Shown one piece after another: positions 32,316-45,193 of a DNA stretch of 64,000 nucleotides. Numbering within the stretch: the stretch's first letter is position 1; the number at the start of each line of letters is the position of its first letter. The translations under genes and the position numbers were made by a program. The notes beneath the pieces are model-generated. The model made no database searches and had not been told where the DNA came from. It was given only the letters and a program-made list of their open reading frames with translations. The DNA lies in assembly GCF_036669915.1 (NCBI RefSeq), contig NC_089319.1, positions 8,836,080-8,900,079 of the forward strand, in the 5' to 3' direction. Source of the DNA: Pocillopora verrucosa (lineage: Eukaryota; Cnidaria; Anthozoa; Scleractinia; Pocilloporidae).

Positions 32316-34689
32316 TAATCAATTCTTTCTTGTCACAACTGTATCTAATCAAAATGAATGATCAAAAACCTTTTTAACTCTTATTTTAGATTTGATCTAT
32401 TACTTGGAAACTAATCTCCCTGCTGATGGTTACTGTGTCATTGGTCTTACATGAGTGGATCTTTATCCTGGTGAAAATTGGAACTTTGTTCTTGGGAAAA
32501 TCGTCATGTGAGGATGGTTTTGGTGTGGTTAGCTTTGGCCATTTTGAGCCATAGTCCTACCAGAATGGACGTTTAAATGATACAACAAATCAGAAAATTG
32601 CAGGAGTGCAATGTGGCATAGCTGATAGAACTATTTCCTCAGTCTCTTTTGAGAATAATGGCCATCATGATGTAAGCCTTCACCTGGAAGATTTTGCAGA
32701 TATAGAAAAAGTCAATGAAGAGATCATTTGGAGACTTCTCAGGGTAAGATGTTCAAAGGTGAACAAACTCTGCCAGAGTTTACATTTATGAAATATAAGC
32801 AAAACTTGATTGCATCTAAACATACTTTGTTCTTCATGTTCTCAGCCTTCATTAATATTACACATAAGCAACCAAGATTCTTTGGGTCTGTGAGAGTATG
32901 GGTGGGTGAGATATGCAAGTTATGTAATATGGTACCCAGTAAAACATGAACAGTTTAGATTGATTCTGACAAGAGTTGTGTTGTAATAAGCAAGCAAAGC
33001 TTAAAATTGGATATTTCTGTTGTTGTTGGTTGTTTAGTTTGTTATGCTGGGTTGGCTTTACATGTGAGACTCAAGAGTACTCCATGAATATTTCCAGTGT
33101 TCAGGATTATCTGACTCTTTCTGTAAATCACCATATAGTTGATGGATGAGAAGTATTGATTAAAAAACATATCAAAGCTGTGAAAGCCTACTGTTGTTGT
33201 TATTGTATCAATATGGTAACCATCTTTTTAAATTCATATTTAGATGGCAAATTGGAAGGTCTTCCCCATAGGAAAGGGTAGCAAAGGGGAAAGGGGGGGG
33301 GGGAAAGGGTCCGAATCCCATATCATGTACCAATTTTATAATAATTCATGATGTGTCATGAGCACTATAAATAGTATGTAATCTCACACATCAAAAATTT
33401 AAAAGGTGAGGCTTCAAACCTCACCATACCTTGGCTTTCTGTAAAATTCACATATCTCCTATAAGTATTAGGCTTAATCACGTGGCACATAAAAACCCTT
33501 TGTCACCATCATAAAAGCCAAATTGAAATTCATTCTCAGAGAGAAAATGGAACTTTGGATTACATTTTAAGCAGTGCTGTCATCTTCTTTACCATAGTTA
33601 CCAATTTTGTTTGTTTTCAGGTATCAAGCTATGAAATATGTCGTGTTTGGAATGGCTCATTGTTCATATTTTGCTTGTGCCATGAATGATAGTAAATCAG
33701 TCCTCCAAGCAGAAAACTAACCTTTATTTCTTTGTCCAGTTTGTCTGCATAAACTGTTGGCTTTGATGTCGTGGAAAGGTACACTGGCTTATGTATTCTT
33801 CTGGACTATGTCACGAAGGAAATACTTTCTAAAGATGATTATTGCCACAATGAAGACGCATCGTTACAAAACACGGAAGAATGAAAAATAAATGAAATAA
33901 TGGAAATCAGTTGGTTGAAATCAGTGGTTAAGTTTATCAAGGGGAACATTGATAAAAAGCCCCACTAGAGATTAGTGCTGTATGGACAAGAATACTCAAT
34001 CCAGGTCTCAGGATATTAGAAAGTTTTTCCATGAGCGCACATTGGATAAAAGATGGTAGATAGCGAACGAGATCCCTGGGGCCAAGTGGCTATAACCATC
34101 TCATATCCAACAAGCGCGAGTGGAATGATTGTTTTATGAAAAATGCTTCAAAATATAGATAAATCTTCCCGACGTTATTTCGTAAACTTTATTTTCCTAT
34201 GTAGTGGTTCGTAACCCATGATGGCTAAGCCGATGAAAACTCTTGAATTGTATTATCCAATGATCCATTTTTTGATAAGTGAAAGTTCCTCCAACCCCAC
34301 GGGGATGACGAAAATATGCTTTTATCTTCTCCATTTTTATTTTCCAAAGGCTTATATTTTACACGATTTTTTTCTTCATGTGAGTCATTCACATCTCTAT
34401 TTATCATTATCACCCTTGCAGGTAGCTGTAATTCTCCTACAACTATTTTCATGGCTTTTTTCTCTTTGAAATGAGCCGGATATAAACTAATACAATTTTT
34501 AAAGTAGATTCAAATCAACTAAAAGTATTATCATAGGCATCAATAAATAATTTTTGAGAAACGTGACGTGGACTCTAGATTCTTGTCTTGTCTTCTATGC
34601 TATTACAAAGTTTCCAAAGAGTATATCTTAATTAATTTTATCTCGAATCGATCAGAGAGGACTGTCAAGAAAACAACTAAGTAAGCATT

Positions 34690-35000
34690 CCGTTAACAGT
34701 TCTTGATTCTCGCTCAAATTGTGCCGAACGTATGCGTTTGCCTTTATTTGCTTAACTCATTGGTAGTTGAATTGAGTACAAAGACGCACTCGGAGTGAGA
34801 TGGCTAAAAAAACCGCCTTAGGGTGCGTCCAAAATCGAAAGTTGGTGGATTTTACAGTGAGAAAACCCTTTGTTTCAATACCACTGGTGATTTGACCATG
34901 TGTCAAGGAAGACTTCTCGGCTATCTGAGGATAAGTTAGGACCTTCGAAACTCAAACTTTGTTCCTCACACGGAGGAAAATGACTGATAATAAAGTGACA
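34690..35000 (+). pseudogene. Truncated duplicate of RASSF upstream region and start
   Basis: Matches 45925-46275 with indels, including 'gaaaaccc', 'ccactggtgatttga' and the start ATGACTGAT. After nine bases of coding sequence it reads AATAAAGTGACATAA, so the frame closes at codon 8. It carries the probable promoter and 5' leader of the RASSF gene without the gene. Confidence 0.75.
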
Positions 35001-37770
35001 TAATAATATTGCCTACTCGATATTGCTAAACTCGCTTATTTCCAGTGAGAGGAATGTTATCTTCAAAATCGCTGAGATTTTTCCAGAAAATGAAAAAAAA
35101 AAAGGAAACAGTGATTGCCAGTGTAGGAGGACCCTATGATTATCAACACGACTTTCATATTCGGCGCCTTTAAAACTTCGCCCCAGGACGTAATAATATT
35201 TCCTACTCGTTATTTGCTTTCGCATTAATGGCTACAGAAACCTTAGGTAGTTTTTAGGATATGGCTCTTTTCATAGACCGCTTCATTTCCTTCTATTTGT
35301 TTGTCTGATTGTCCTATATAGATTATGCTATACTTTTGGCAAGAGTGTTTCCGTCTGTCACCTCTAACGCAAATAAGTATATGTCAAATAAATATCACAT
35401 ATTAATGTTGCTTCAATGAATAATTTCCATTTCCAGAGCGCTCAATCATACGAATTTGATTAAAAATACGTTTGCTTGTAATAATAAATGTCTGTTAAAG
35501 CTTCCGATCCGGCTAAACTGCCAATGACACTCTGAATTTGCTCAAAAGCTGCTCAAAAGCTCTTTATGTTCCTAGGCAACCGATAAACTATCAATAAAGG
35601 CAGTCCACCGATTTGCTTTGATCAGGAGTGTTTAAACGAAATCATCGGGCAAGAGCTCTGTATTCTGGTAACCTCACATATTCCAAAGTAAGTTTTAGTT
35701 TAAAAACGATTGTTTTAATTTTACAATCAAGGCTTAACAATATAGACATGGCATATTGCAAATGGCGAAAATTTATTTTGCGAGAACCGAGATAATTTTA
35801 ACTGATATCTCAGTTCCTGCAGAATCAATTAAATCAAGTTCAGATATGTTTTTTGAAAACCTTGGTTCAAACAACGGTCGTGGCCTGAAAATAAGTAGAG
35901 AATAAGGACACGAAATTCTTTTAGGGGGAATGCGCTCATAATCACAATCATTTGGATCGAATGCAAGAATTAACTGAGGTGAGACACATAGTTACAGCCA
36001 CAGAAGGAAATAGGGAACGCAATATCATTTTCAATAAACAAAAGTTAAGGTAGGCCCGGTTATTTGAAAACCTTGGTTCAAACGACAGTCGCGGCCGGAA
36101 AATAAGTAGAGAATAAGGAAACGAAATTTTTAGGGAGTTCTGCGCTAATAATCACAATTATTTGAATCGAATTCAAGAACAAACTGGGGCGAGAAACACA
36201 GTGACAGCCACAGGAAGAAATAAGAAAAGCTTACAAGAAGCACTTTTTTGTTCATAGCATTCAAAAGGTACTTTTTTGTTGATTGAAAGAAGAGAATGGT
36301 TTCTTGTTTTGGATTCAGTTCTAATTAAGATTAGGGACCGCAGATTTTGCATTTAATTTTATTAATAAAGTTAACTTAAATTTATATAGCGAGATGATGT
36401 CTTCTTCATGATACCTCTTTCCTAATTATGTTAGTTTAATCAAAGTGCCTCACTTTTGCAAATCTTCAGTTTGAATGTGGTCAGTGTTCGCGTACTTTGA
36501 CAAACCGATAGGGGTTCTTTCAATTCTTCCAACTACCTTGTTTGAAACTCGGTGTTTTCAAAAGTCGGCTCGATGGCTAAGATAGACATGAAATATAAGG
36601 CAGTGGTATTCGTTTCAAACTGAGTTTCTAGGGTTTTTATTTAGATTGTTCTTTAGTTGGGTTAAGGTCTTGTAAATCGTCACTGATAGCGTTCGCTCGA
36701 GTTTACTTTGACTTCCTTAAAACTCGGGAAAATAAATAGATCCGATCAAGCAGATTGGGGTTTTGGTATAAGTACAAGAATTTCTTACAACATAGGAGAA
36801 ATGAGCGAAAGCTGTATCTCAAGCGAAATCGAATGGAGGGCTCTTACGGAGACCCTGCCTTTTAAATTGCTGATTATTCGCATTCTGATCTATGACCTAA
36901 GAGGAAGTAACAGTTGTTGAGAGTGGTCTTTCAGTGGAGGACACAAACCAAATGATAGCTATATGGGAAACGTTAAAGGAATCTCAGGGTTCCCCGCTTC
37001 AAAGGTAACAATGGAAATATCTCTGTTTCAAATCGACGCTTGTCACTTCATCACTAATAATTTATTGTCCACGAACCATTCTTTTTCTTTTATTTTAAGA
37101 GTTAGAGCATGACTTTAGCTCACGGCTGAAGGGTTTAATTGAGTTGTGACTGGAATTTTATTTTTACAGTTCTACGGTCAGAACTTGTAAAGTCAAAATA
37201 TTAGGGGTAACCATAATTTTAATTCTTTTACTGGTCATAAATTTGATCAGTTGCAAATCTGTATTATACAGTATTCCCAAATATCTTATCAGTAGTCACA
37301 GATATGCAGCAGCTCACCTAGTTAAACTAACTTAAAAATATGACCTTATCACTCCTACTTACATTGGCTTTTTGTACAGTTAAAGATTAAAGGTTACAGA
37401 ATTTATCTTAAGAATATTTCTTTTTATTTATTGTACCACGTGCTTACTACGTGACGTTCGTGATGTTCAGGAAAAAATGTCACTAAATAAAATCATATTT
37501 TACAAACGTATTAGCTTTCAGAGCCGCTATTTCAATGTTGAGGGAAGAAAAATTACGAAATTAGAAATGGCTCTTTTTTCAAAACGGAGTACTCACAGCA
37601 TTGACGCCCTTCCAAAAAGTTTACATATTGGAGTTCTCTCGTCTTTTGGAGGTAAAGTCCTCGCGAACACGAGTAGTACTGGTAACTATGATTGTAGATT
37701 TTGCTTCGCATGCGTACAAGGGATGTATGCCTCGAGCCTCGTGTTCGGTATTCGATAGGATCATAGAAAT

Positions 37771-38130
37771 ATGAATTTTTTTCGTCGATGTTGCATAAGA
37801 ATGATAAGGCAAGTAAGAATTAGTCGAAGGACAAAGAGGCACGTTGTTCGAAGGCATTTTCCGCCCGAAGCTACCGGAAGGGTGTCTATATTTAGCAATG
37901 CAAATCCACCAAACTTCTTCTTCCAAACAGCCCTAAACAAGCTAAGAGAAGGGGAACTACCAGGAGAAATCCATGGCAATTGCCTGAGATATCACATCAA
38001 GTTCGATTACATAGTGGGTAGCTCAGTAAATGGAAGTCCAAGCGAGCGTATTAGAGTCGTTTGCAAAACTGGAAAATGTTCTTGTCAAAGAACTTTACCC
38101 ATAGAAATCAAAACCATTTATCCTGTTTAG
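37771..38130 (+). CDS. Unrecognised small basic protein, copy 3
   Basis: 119-codon frame, paralogue of 18680-19048, starting MNFFRRCCIRMIRQVRIS and ending LPIEIKTIYPV. The basic N-terminal third and four Cys in the last third (VCKTGKCSCQRT) are notable. The frame upstream (37477-37758) is in phase but separated by a TAG, then further stops. Compared with copy 1 there are whole-codon deletions around KC--SCQRT and no frameshift. Family and function are unknown. It lies about 2.8 kb upstream of the intact AMZ gene on the same strand, so it could be an exon of another gene or a remnant of a mobile element. Confidence 0.5.
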   Translation: MNFFRRCCIRMIRQVRISRRTKRHVVRRHFPPEATGRVSIFSNANPPNFFFQTALNKLREGELPGEIHGNCLRYHIKFDYIVGSSVNGSPSERIRVVCKTGKCSCQRTLPIEIKTIYPV

Positions 38131-38134
38131 AGCC

Positions 38135-40840
38135 CACTTTGTCATCTCACATCGAGAACGAAAGTGCTCAGAGATATTAAACTGATAAACTACTGGGTAA
38201 AGTCGTCAATAAAAAGGAGGAGAAAAGTAAGAGCATATAACTCCATCAGTGAGAACCTGTATCATGACTGAGCTGTTGGCAGAAGATTGGGAGAAAATGC
38301 AGAGTTAAACTACTTGCAATATGTGTATCAAACTATAATGAAACTTCATGGTAGCGGTGTTAGAAGGCTTCGAACAGTTCTATTGGAATCAGCTACTTTC
38401 TCGAACTGAGGTCTCTAGTGAGGTAATGCCTGCTACTAGGATTGAAACTTGGATTGTGATTAGGGCTGTGAAACAGGCTGATGAGAGCTACGACAAATGA
38501 GAATGTAAATACGATTTTCATTGCGGCAATTTCTAAAAATATAGCTGTGTTTTTAGATGCAGTTGTTCATTTGACTGCGCCTTTAAATAAATTCTGGACT
38601 GCAATTGTGTTTGTGATTCACAATACGATTGCAATTTGCATTCAGTGAATATGACGTGGAGTAATATGTAATCCACCACAACATTTTCCAAAGGAAGAAG
38701 ATGATTTTTATACCAAAAAAAATTGATAGAATGGTTTTTTGAGAAACAAAATCCACAACTCCCATTTTATTTACCTCCAATCTACTCTAGTGTTCGAGAT
38801 GTAAGCAAAATAACTGGATGTTCCCAAACTCAGTCGAACTCGATCATCAACAAAGTACATAACCATATCATGAATTGAGCGCAAGAAACCTCCAAACTTT
38901 CCCCTAATTTGACTGAAGTACCATGTAAATAAAGCCTAATTTCTTGTTGTACAATTTCTTCAATACCTTATGGTTTCCCATACCCCCTCTGTCGAATGGA
39001 CGTAATTTTAAGCTATACGAGATAATGCAAGCTGTAATGGAGCTTAATCATAAACATGTTCATTTCTTGACATCAAGTTCATTAACAGGCATTTCCCAAA
39101 CATAAACCATATGTAACCAGAGTAAAAAAATATCCTCAATGGTTTGGCCGCCCCTGTTTGAGTTATGCGAAATATGAAATGCTTTCATGGTTAAGATTTC
39201 TGATTTCTTTCATTCCTTCACAACACTGTGTGGTCTTCCCATACATGTGAGCATGGCCATTGGATGTCGTTAATAACATCCCTGTCGACAGAAATAATGA
39301 AAGAGAGACTCTCTATATGCTAAGTCCCTTTTGCCGCTCTGTACCACTCAGAGCGGTGTAGCATTGGTCTTCTTAATCCAGGGGTGTAGCCGGGATTTTT
39401 CAGAGGGGGGAGGAGGGGTCACACTGTGTCAAACAGCGGGTACTCATCGAATCGTCATGTCGACCTCCTCGCGTGAAGGGTCACGTTCACCCCAGGATTC
39501 CTCTGGCTACGCCCTTATAATCTGAATCTGTTATCCTTGGTGGTTTGGTGCGGGTTTAGTCATTTACCCGCATGGGTAAAGTCGTAATCATTCTTCCAGA
39601 AAAATTGCAGCAACTTACAACTTTAGTTGATAAAACCAATTCATCCTGCACTGCCCCCAGCGATGCAGCACCACAATTCAGAAGCTCACCTTCCCTGTAC
39701 ATGAATTGGTTTTCTTCATCTGAGTCAATAAACCATGATAGTTTGGCGTGGGTTTGGTTTTCTACCTTTATTTGTAAGGTCCTAATCATTCTTCTAGACA
39801 AATAGCAACATGAATCTCCAAATATTCTTACACCTTCTAGCTAGGGTCTTTTAGTCATTCACTCTCTAGTTAGCTATATATCATTCACCCATGATGCAGT
39901 TTGCCTAACTAAAAAGTAATAACCAGACTCTAATACATTGTTATTTTTTCTTGATATCCATTTTTAGATTCGTTACACGGAACTGGAATAACTCTCGATG
40001 AAGCAAATTTCGGAGTCATCCACTACATAATAACGGAGTAACATGCAGAAATGCTTGGACCGTTATTTGAAATCTTAGAGGTTTTGTAATGCATTCTGTG
40101 CATACCTTTGGAAAGATATTATGGGGCGTGATCTTTCCTTTTACTGGTAGTTTCTCAAAAAATATATATACCAGATCTAACATGTTTCCAAGAAGAGCCA
40201 CGTTAATAAGATTTCCTCGCAATGCTGGTCATACATATTGGAAAGTAAATGTGATGGAAATAAGGAACAAATTTTTGTTCTCCTGGTCCAACAGTATCTT
40301 TAAGAGGAATTTATTTTTTCACCTAATCCTATGAAGGAATCGTGGAGAATGAGAAGGATACTTTGAAAATAGATAACTGGGAATAATTGAAGTGAAAGAT
40401 GACGGTAGCCAGTGAATAACACAAGTATACTTAGGAAAAGAACTCTGATTGCTTCCTCAAGGAGTCAGACCTACGACGTTGGGATTAGCATTTCAGACTT
40501 GGAGCAGGCTAGTTCGTTACGTTTAACCAGGCTCATGGTAACAAAACTCCTGAAATCTGCCGCTTCTGCGCAATGATAATGAACAAAACAGATGGTAAAT
40601 GCTTGAACCTGGTGATTTCTAAGAGAAAGATGATGTTATTCATTGAATGGCACAATCATATTCAGAGGAAAAGAACTGTGAGTGCTCTCATTAGGAGTTC
40701 ACCCTTCGTCCCTCTGTCTCAGGAAGCTGTAAAATCTGAAATCTCGGCATGAAGAAGAATCGTGCGAGGTTGCGTTGAACAGGTGCGCTTTCGCGCGTGG
40801 AGGACATCGTTTCCAGGGCCTCATCGGAAACTGGATTTAA
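38135..40840. other. Non-coding part of duplication copy 3
   Basis: Collinear with 19050-21090. It holds the MITE-like element at 39382-39515 and the tRNA-like repeats at 40385-40560 and 40620-40730. No gene is seen. Confidence 0.55.
39382..39515. mobile_element. Short MITE-like element
   Basis: The ends are inverted repeats, GGGTGTAGCCGGGA on the left and GGGCGTAGCCAGAG reading in from the right, around 105 bases of non-coding sequence. In duplication copy 1 only the right part survives (19838-19882), so the insertion predates the duplication or was lost in part afterwards. Confidence 0.6.
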
Positions 40841-40842
40841 GC

Positions 40843-40853
40843 AAGATGGCGGC
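40843..40853 (+). promoter_or_regulatory. YY1-like motif upstream of intact AMZ gene
   Basis: AAGATGGCGGC lies 55 bases before the AMZ start codon. It matches the YY1 consensus that often sits at or just after transcription starts. The same ATG could also open an 11-codon upstream frame ending in TAG, so a translational role is an alternative. Confidence 0.6.
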
Positions 40854-40907
40854 TGTATTGTGTGCTCTCACTGTTAAGTAGCTGTTTTTGAATGCTAAAT
40901 GTTTAAA

Positions 40908-43900
40908 ATGAACGGAACAAAAACGAAACCGATGAACCGCAGAGCACTTATTGGAAAACTTAAACACTTTGATGATGGGGTACGTTCCCTTTTCGAGCAA
41001 GCTACGGATTCATGTCAAAATCTTTATCAAACATATACTGGAGATGCCTTAGATCTTCGTGAAATTCAAACCTATCCAGAATGGAAGGTTCAAATGTGTT
41101 TCAGAAATTTGAGAAAGCATCAGAGAAAGCGATCTAGACAAAGTATAATATACATATTGCCTCTGGGCCCCTTTCCAAAGATTTTACGGATGCCAATTGA
41201 GCATGGAAGTGTCTCCACTTTCGAGTTGATCAGGAGGTTTGTGAGTTGCTACTTTTTCGGAATGACCGTGAAATTTCTGGAAGAGATTGCCGTCACGATG
41301 GTAAATTGTAAACAGAGATTTCATCCAGTTACTGGGAAACTGCAGTTGTTAGTAACAGGTCAGAGTATTTGTGGTTGTATTATTCACGTTTACAAACTGA
41401 TCTTGTCTCATATCTCAGTTAGTAAGTGCGCTATGATTGGTCAATTAAGCGGACTATATTTTGCCATGCAGCTCCGCCAAATTCAAAATTTTTTCAAATT
41501 GAAATCTTCTTCCTTTCTTCGAACCCAGAGATGAAATAAATATCTTACAAACCAAGTTCCAGGTCAGCAGTGTAAGGTCTGGAAACTGGTTTTTTTTCTT
41601 CTTGGACTTATGGCCCACACGTTTTTGCACTTGGGCCGTTAAAAAATTTGAGCGATAAACTTGGTTCATAACTAACAGTGTGGACCTCAAACTTGGTTGA
41701 TAAATAGAGGTTATTACATGGCCACTTAGAGATAAGAAATTTCTCTCCAAGGGAAATTTGGTATCTCCAAGTGGCCATGTAATATTCTAATTATTATGTA
41801 AACACCAATGAAATACCAATCATTTCACTTTAATATTTCTTATAAACAGAACATGGAAAGGAGTGATTTTTATATGTAACCATAGCAATGGTGATCTTTT
41901 CAGGCATGAAGATAGCATGTTATCTTTACATGTGAAGATATTGTGTTTTGAACACATGCAAGCTTACTTGGTATTTTATTGGTGTTTATATAATAAGAAG
42001 TATTTATTTCCTTGATTGTATTTTATTTATTTAGAGAGTAGAATTTTACCTCCAACTAGGTGTCTCAGTTCCAGAATCAATGTACTTTTGGAGAAACAAA
42101 GATAAACATTTTCCTTGTTTTACCCTACAGTTAAAATGACTGAAACTGTACTGAGATAAATAATTGATCAGTGTATTTACACTTACTCTGAAAGAAAACT
42201 GGATGCATCAGGGTAAGGACAATGATAAATAAACATTTCAATTTTTTTTGCAATGTTTTTGTATGAAAATGAGGCCTCCAGGCGGCAAAAAAGCTGTGGT
42301 TGTTACCATGGAAACAAGAGTGCGACCTATAAAAAAAGGCATTCTGGTGCATCCCCCCTGAGTGCCTAACTTCTTGCAAAATGTAAAAGGGGGTTGAAAA
42401 TCTTTCATTTCCAAAGATGTTTGAATCTCACAGACTAGTTCTAAAAGTGCTTGAAGAGAGGAATGACAACAACCAAAAGATGCCCCTGTTATTTACAATA
42501 AAATTTTTAGTACAGGTAAAAAATACAATTTCCAGTTAAATTTTAAGAGAAATCTCTTTGTTTCATCCAACTTTTTTATAAGTGCTACCCTTGACTAAGC
42601 ACCTCCCTCAAGTGCTGTGTAGCATATTTAAGTAAAAATGTTATGTTTACTCTTTTGACCCCAGTAATGACCAGTTTGTATACATTCCTTCTACACAAAA
42701 GAAATTTTCAATCAAGTATGGAAAGTAATCTGGAATCGCTCAATAGTTAACTTTAACTTTTTGTCTTTCTGTGATTAGTCTTAAAAATTGTTTGCCAAGT
42801 TTTCAACCAATCAGATACAAAAACCAAGGCCAATTTCAACTTGGTTACTTGGGTTTTCCCATACTTTGGGTAGTTTTCTTATTTTTAGTTGGAGTTTTCA
42901 ATGGCCCTTTTACTATTTCCTTTGTTATAACATGATTGGCTGTTCTTACCACTCTGATTCTGGTCTTACAGCACTTAATTACGAAGTGCACTTATTTGGT
43001 TTTGACAGATAGCTTAAGAATAAAGGAAGTAAGTTTCTAAAGAAACTGTTAGCGAAGTTGTGTTTGTGGCTGGCGTGTCAAGGCCTTATAAACTCTCTAC
43101 AATAGCCAATTAAAAAAATCAACACAGTTCATAAAACAAAGTTATCTTGTAACACTAGTTCTTGGCACTTACATGTACTAATGGGGGAGTCTACTGTTAT
43201 TTTAAATCAATGGGAATAATTAGCTCAGATATTGTGGGCTTAAAAGAGAAAGGGGAAAAAAAAACGAAACATTTGTATAAATAGTCTATTCACTTTCAAA
43301 TGTAATAATACAGTATTCATTGCTTGTCTTTCAATGCAGTCCCTTCACTGTGGATTGCAACATTTTTATTACTTGTTGCTGGTCTTCTTTAGGTGATAAA
43401 GTTGATTACTTAATATGTACCATCTGTTGAACACATGGTAGGAGCCTCATAACTAGTCCACATCATGATTTAATTAAAGAAGACATAGCATAAAGTTGAA
43501 ATGTTACAGTCCATACTGGAAGTGACTTTGTTATGTGGCAAGCAATAAATCCTTTCTTGTCACAACTGTATCTAATCAAAATAAATTATCAAATATCTTT
43601 TTACTCTAATTTCAGATTTGATGCATTACTTGAAAACTAGTCTCCCTGCAGATGGTTACTGCATCATTGGTCTTACATGGGTGGATCTTTATCCTGGTGA
43701 AGATTGGAACTTTGTTCTAGGGGAATCATCATGTGAGGATGGTTGTGCTGTGGTTAGCTTTGGTCATTTTGAGCCACAGTCCTACCAGTATAAACATTTA
43801 AATGATACAACAAATCAGAACATTGCAGGAGTGCAATGTGACAAAGCTGATAGAACTATTTTCTCAGTCTCTTTTGAGAGGAATGGTCAGGATGATGTAA

Positions 43901-45193
43901 GCCTTTACCTGGAAGATTTTGCAGATATAGAAAAAGTCAATAAAAAGATCATTTGGAGACTTCTAAGGGTAAGATGTTCAAAGATGAACATACTCTGCTA
44001 GAGTGTACATTTATCCAATATAGGTAAAACTTGATTGCATCTAATCATACTTTGTTCTTCATGTTTCCAGCCTTCATTAATTAATATTACACATAAGCAA
44101 CCAAGATTCTTTGGGTCTGTGAGAGTATGGGTGGGTGAGACATTCAAGTTACGTAATGTGGTACTCAGAAAACCATTAACAATTCAGATTGATTCTGACT
44201 ACAATTGTGTCCTTAAAATTGGAAACTTAAATTTCTGTTGTTGTTAGTATTTTAGTTTCTTATGCCCAGTTGGCTTTATCCTTGAAACTCAAGAGTGCTC
44301 CATAAATATTTCCAGGATTATCTGACTCTTCTTCTTCACCGTGTAGTTCATAAATGAGAAGTATTGGTGGAAAAACATAACAAAGCTGTGGAAGCCTACT
44401 GTCATGACAAAATTTGTTGTTGTCAACATATTAAGCATTGTTTTAATTTCATGTTTAGATGGCAAATTGCAAGGCGTGCCCCATGTAAGAGGGTAGCAAA
44501 GGGGAGGGGGGGTGGGGGAGAGAGAGGTCCAGATCCCGTTTCCTGCACAAATTTTAAAACAGTTCATTTATCATGTGCTTTAAACAGTACATAATCTTGT
44601 GCATCAAGAATTTAAAAGGTGAAACTTCAAACCTCACCATACCTTGGCTTTCTATAAAATTCACACATTCTCCTTTAGTCTTAAGCTTAATCATGCTGCA
44701 CATATAAACCGTTTGCCACCCTCATAAAAGCTAAATTGGGATTCAGTCTCAGAGAGAAAATGGAACTTCAGGCTATACTTTAAGCTTTGCTGTCATCTTC
44801 TTTGCCATAGATATCAATTTTGTTTGTTTTCAGGTATCAAGCCATGAAATATGTCATGTGTTTGGAATGGCTCACTGTTCATATTTTGCTTGTGCCATGA
44901 ATGAGAGTAAATCAGTCCTCCAAGCAGAAAATCAACCTTTATTTCTTTGTCCAGTTTGTTTGCGTAAACTACAAAAAGCTGTTGGCTTTGATGTTATGGA
45001 AAGGTACACTGGGTTATGTATCCTTCTAGAATATGTCATGAATGAAATACTTTCTAAAGATGATTATTGCCACACCGAAGACACATCATTACAAAATACT
45101 GAAGAATGCAAATTTGTAATGGCAATCAGTTGGTTGAAATCAGTGCTTAAGTTTATCAAGAGGAACAATGATATAAACTCCACTAGCAATTAG
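40908..45193 (+). CDS. Archaemetzincin-type zinc metallopeptidase (AMZ2-like)
   Basis: Three exons: 40908-41358 (phase 1 end), 43616-43968 (phase 0 end) and 44834-45193 (stop). All have GT-AG borders, giving about 387 residues; vertebrate AMZ2 is about 360. The ATG at 40908 is preferred over 40899 because only it is shared by all three copies. Exon 1 carries the family N-terminal block (TYPEWKVQMCF, SIIYILPLGPFP, FFGMTVKFLEE). Exon 2 carries IIGLTWVDLYPGEDWNFVLG. Exon 3 opens with the zinc site HEICHVFGMAHC, then FACAM and CPVCLRKLQ. This is the archaemetzincin signature HExxHxxGx3C...CxxC with all ligands present. AMZs are putative aminopeptidase-like metzincins; in vivo substrates are poorly known. 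The two other copies are pseudogenes. Confidence 0.92.
41359..43615 (+). other. AMZ copy 3 intron 1
   Basis: Contains a widely repeated AT-rich block (42830-43010: 'ccaatcagatacaaaaacca', 'acttgggttttcccatac') found at the same place in the other two copies (23080-23260, 31345-31555). No independent gene is supported; frames in it are not conserved between copies. Confidence 0.6.

Larger units (their letters stand above)
29493..33968 (+). pseudogene. Archaemetzincin pseudogene, copy 2
   Basis: All three exons are present (29493-29940, 32400-32743 and 33621 to about 33968), but each is broken. In exon 1, TGG becomes TGA right after QTYPE, at about 29668. In exon 2, TGG becomes TGA in the conserved GLTWVDLYP block, and a later frameshift follows. 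In exon 3 the first zinc ligand His is Tyr (TAT for CAT), a 2-base loss destroys the second His and shifts the frame, and a CAA codon is now TAA after the AEN block. Splice sites remain recognisable. The many independent lesions show long-term loss of constraint. Confidence 0.93.
29240..35000 (+). repeat. Segmental duplication copy 2 (AMZ unit to RASSF start)
   Basis: Collinear with 40640-46290. It includes the YY1-like site, three AMZ exons, both introns, and the sequence downstream of AMZ up to the RASSF start codon (aaaatgactgat at 34979/46258). Similarity ends a few codons into RASSF, which sets the right duplication breakpoint near 34990-35000. Confidence 0.85.

Noticed and set aside
44035-44247. 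Additional AMZ exon between exons 2 and 3
   Set aside because: An acceptor-like site precedes it, but exon 2 joins exon 3 exactly in phase and in the family order. The frame is shared with a pseudogene intron.
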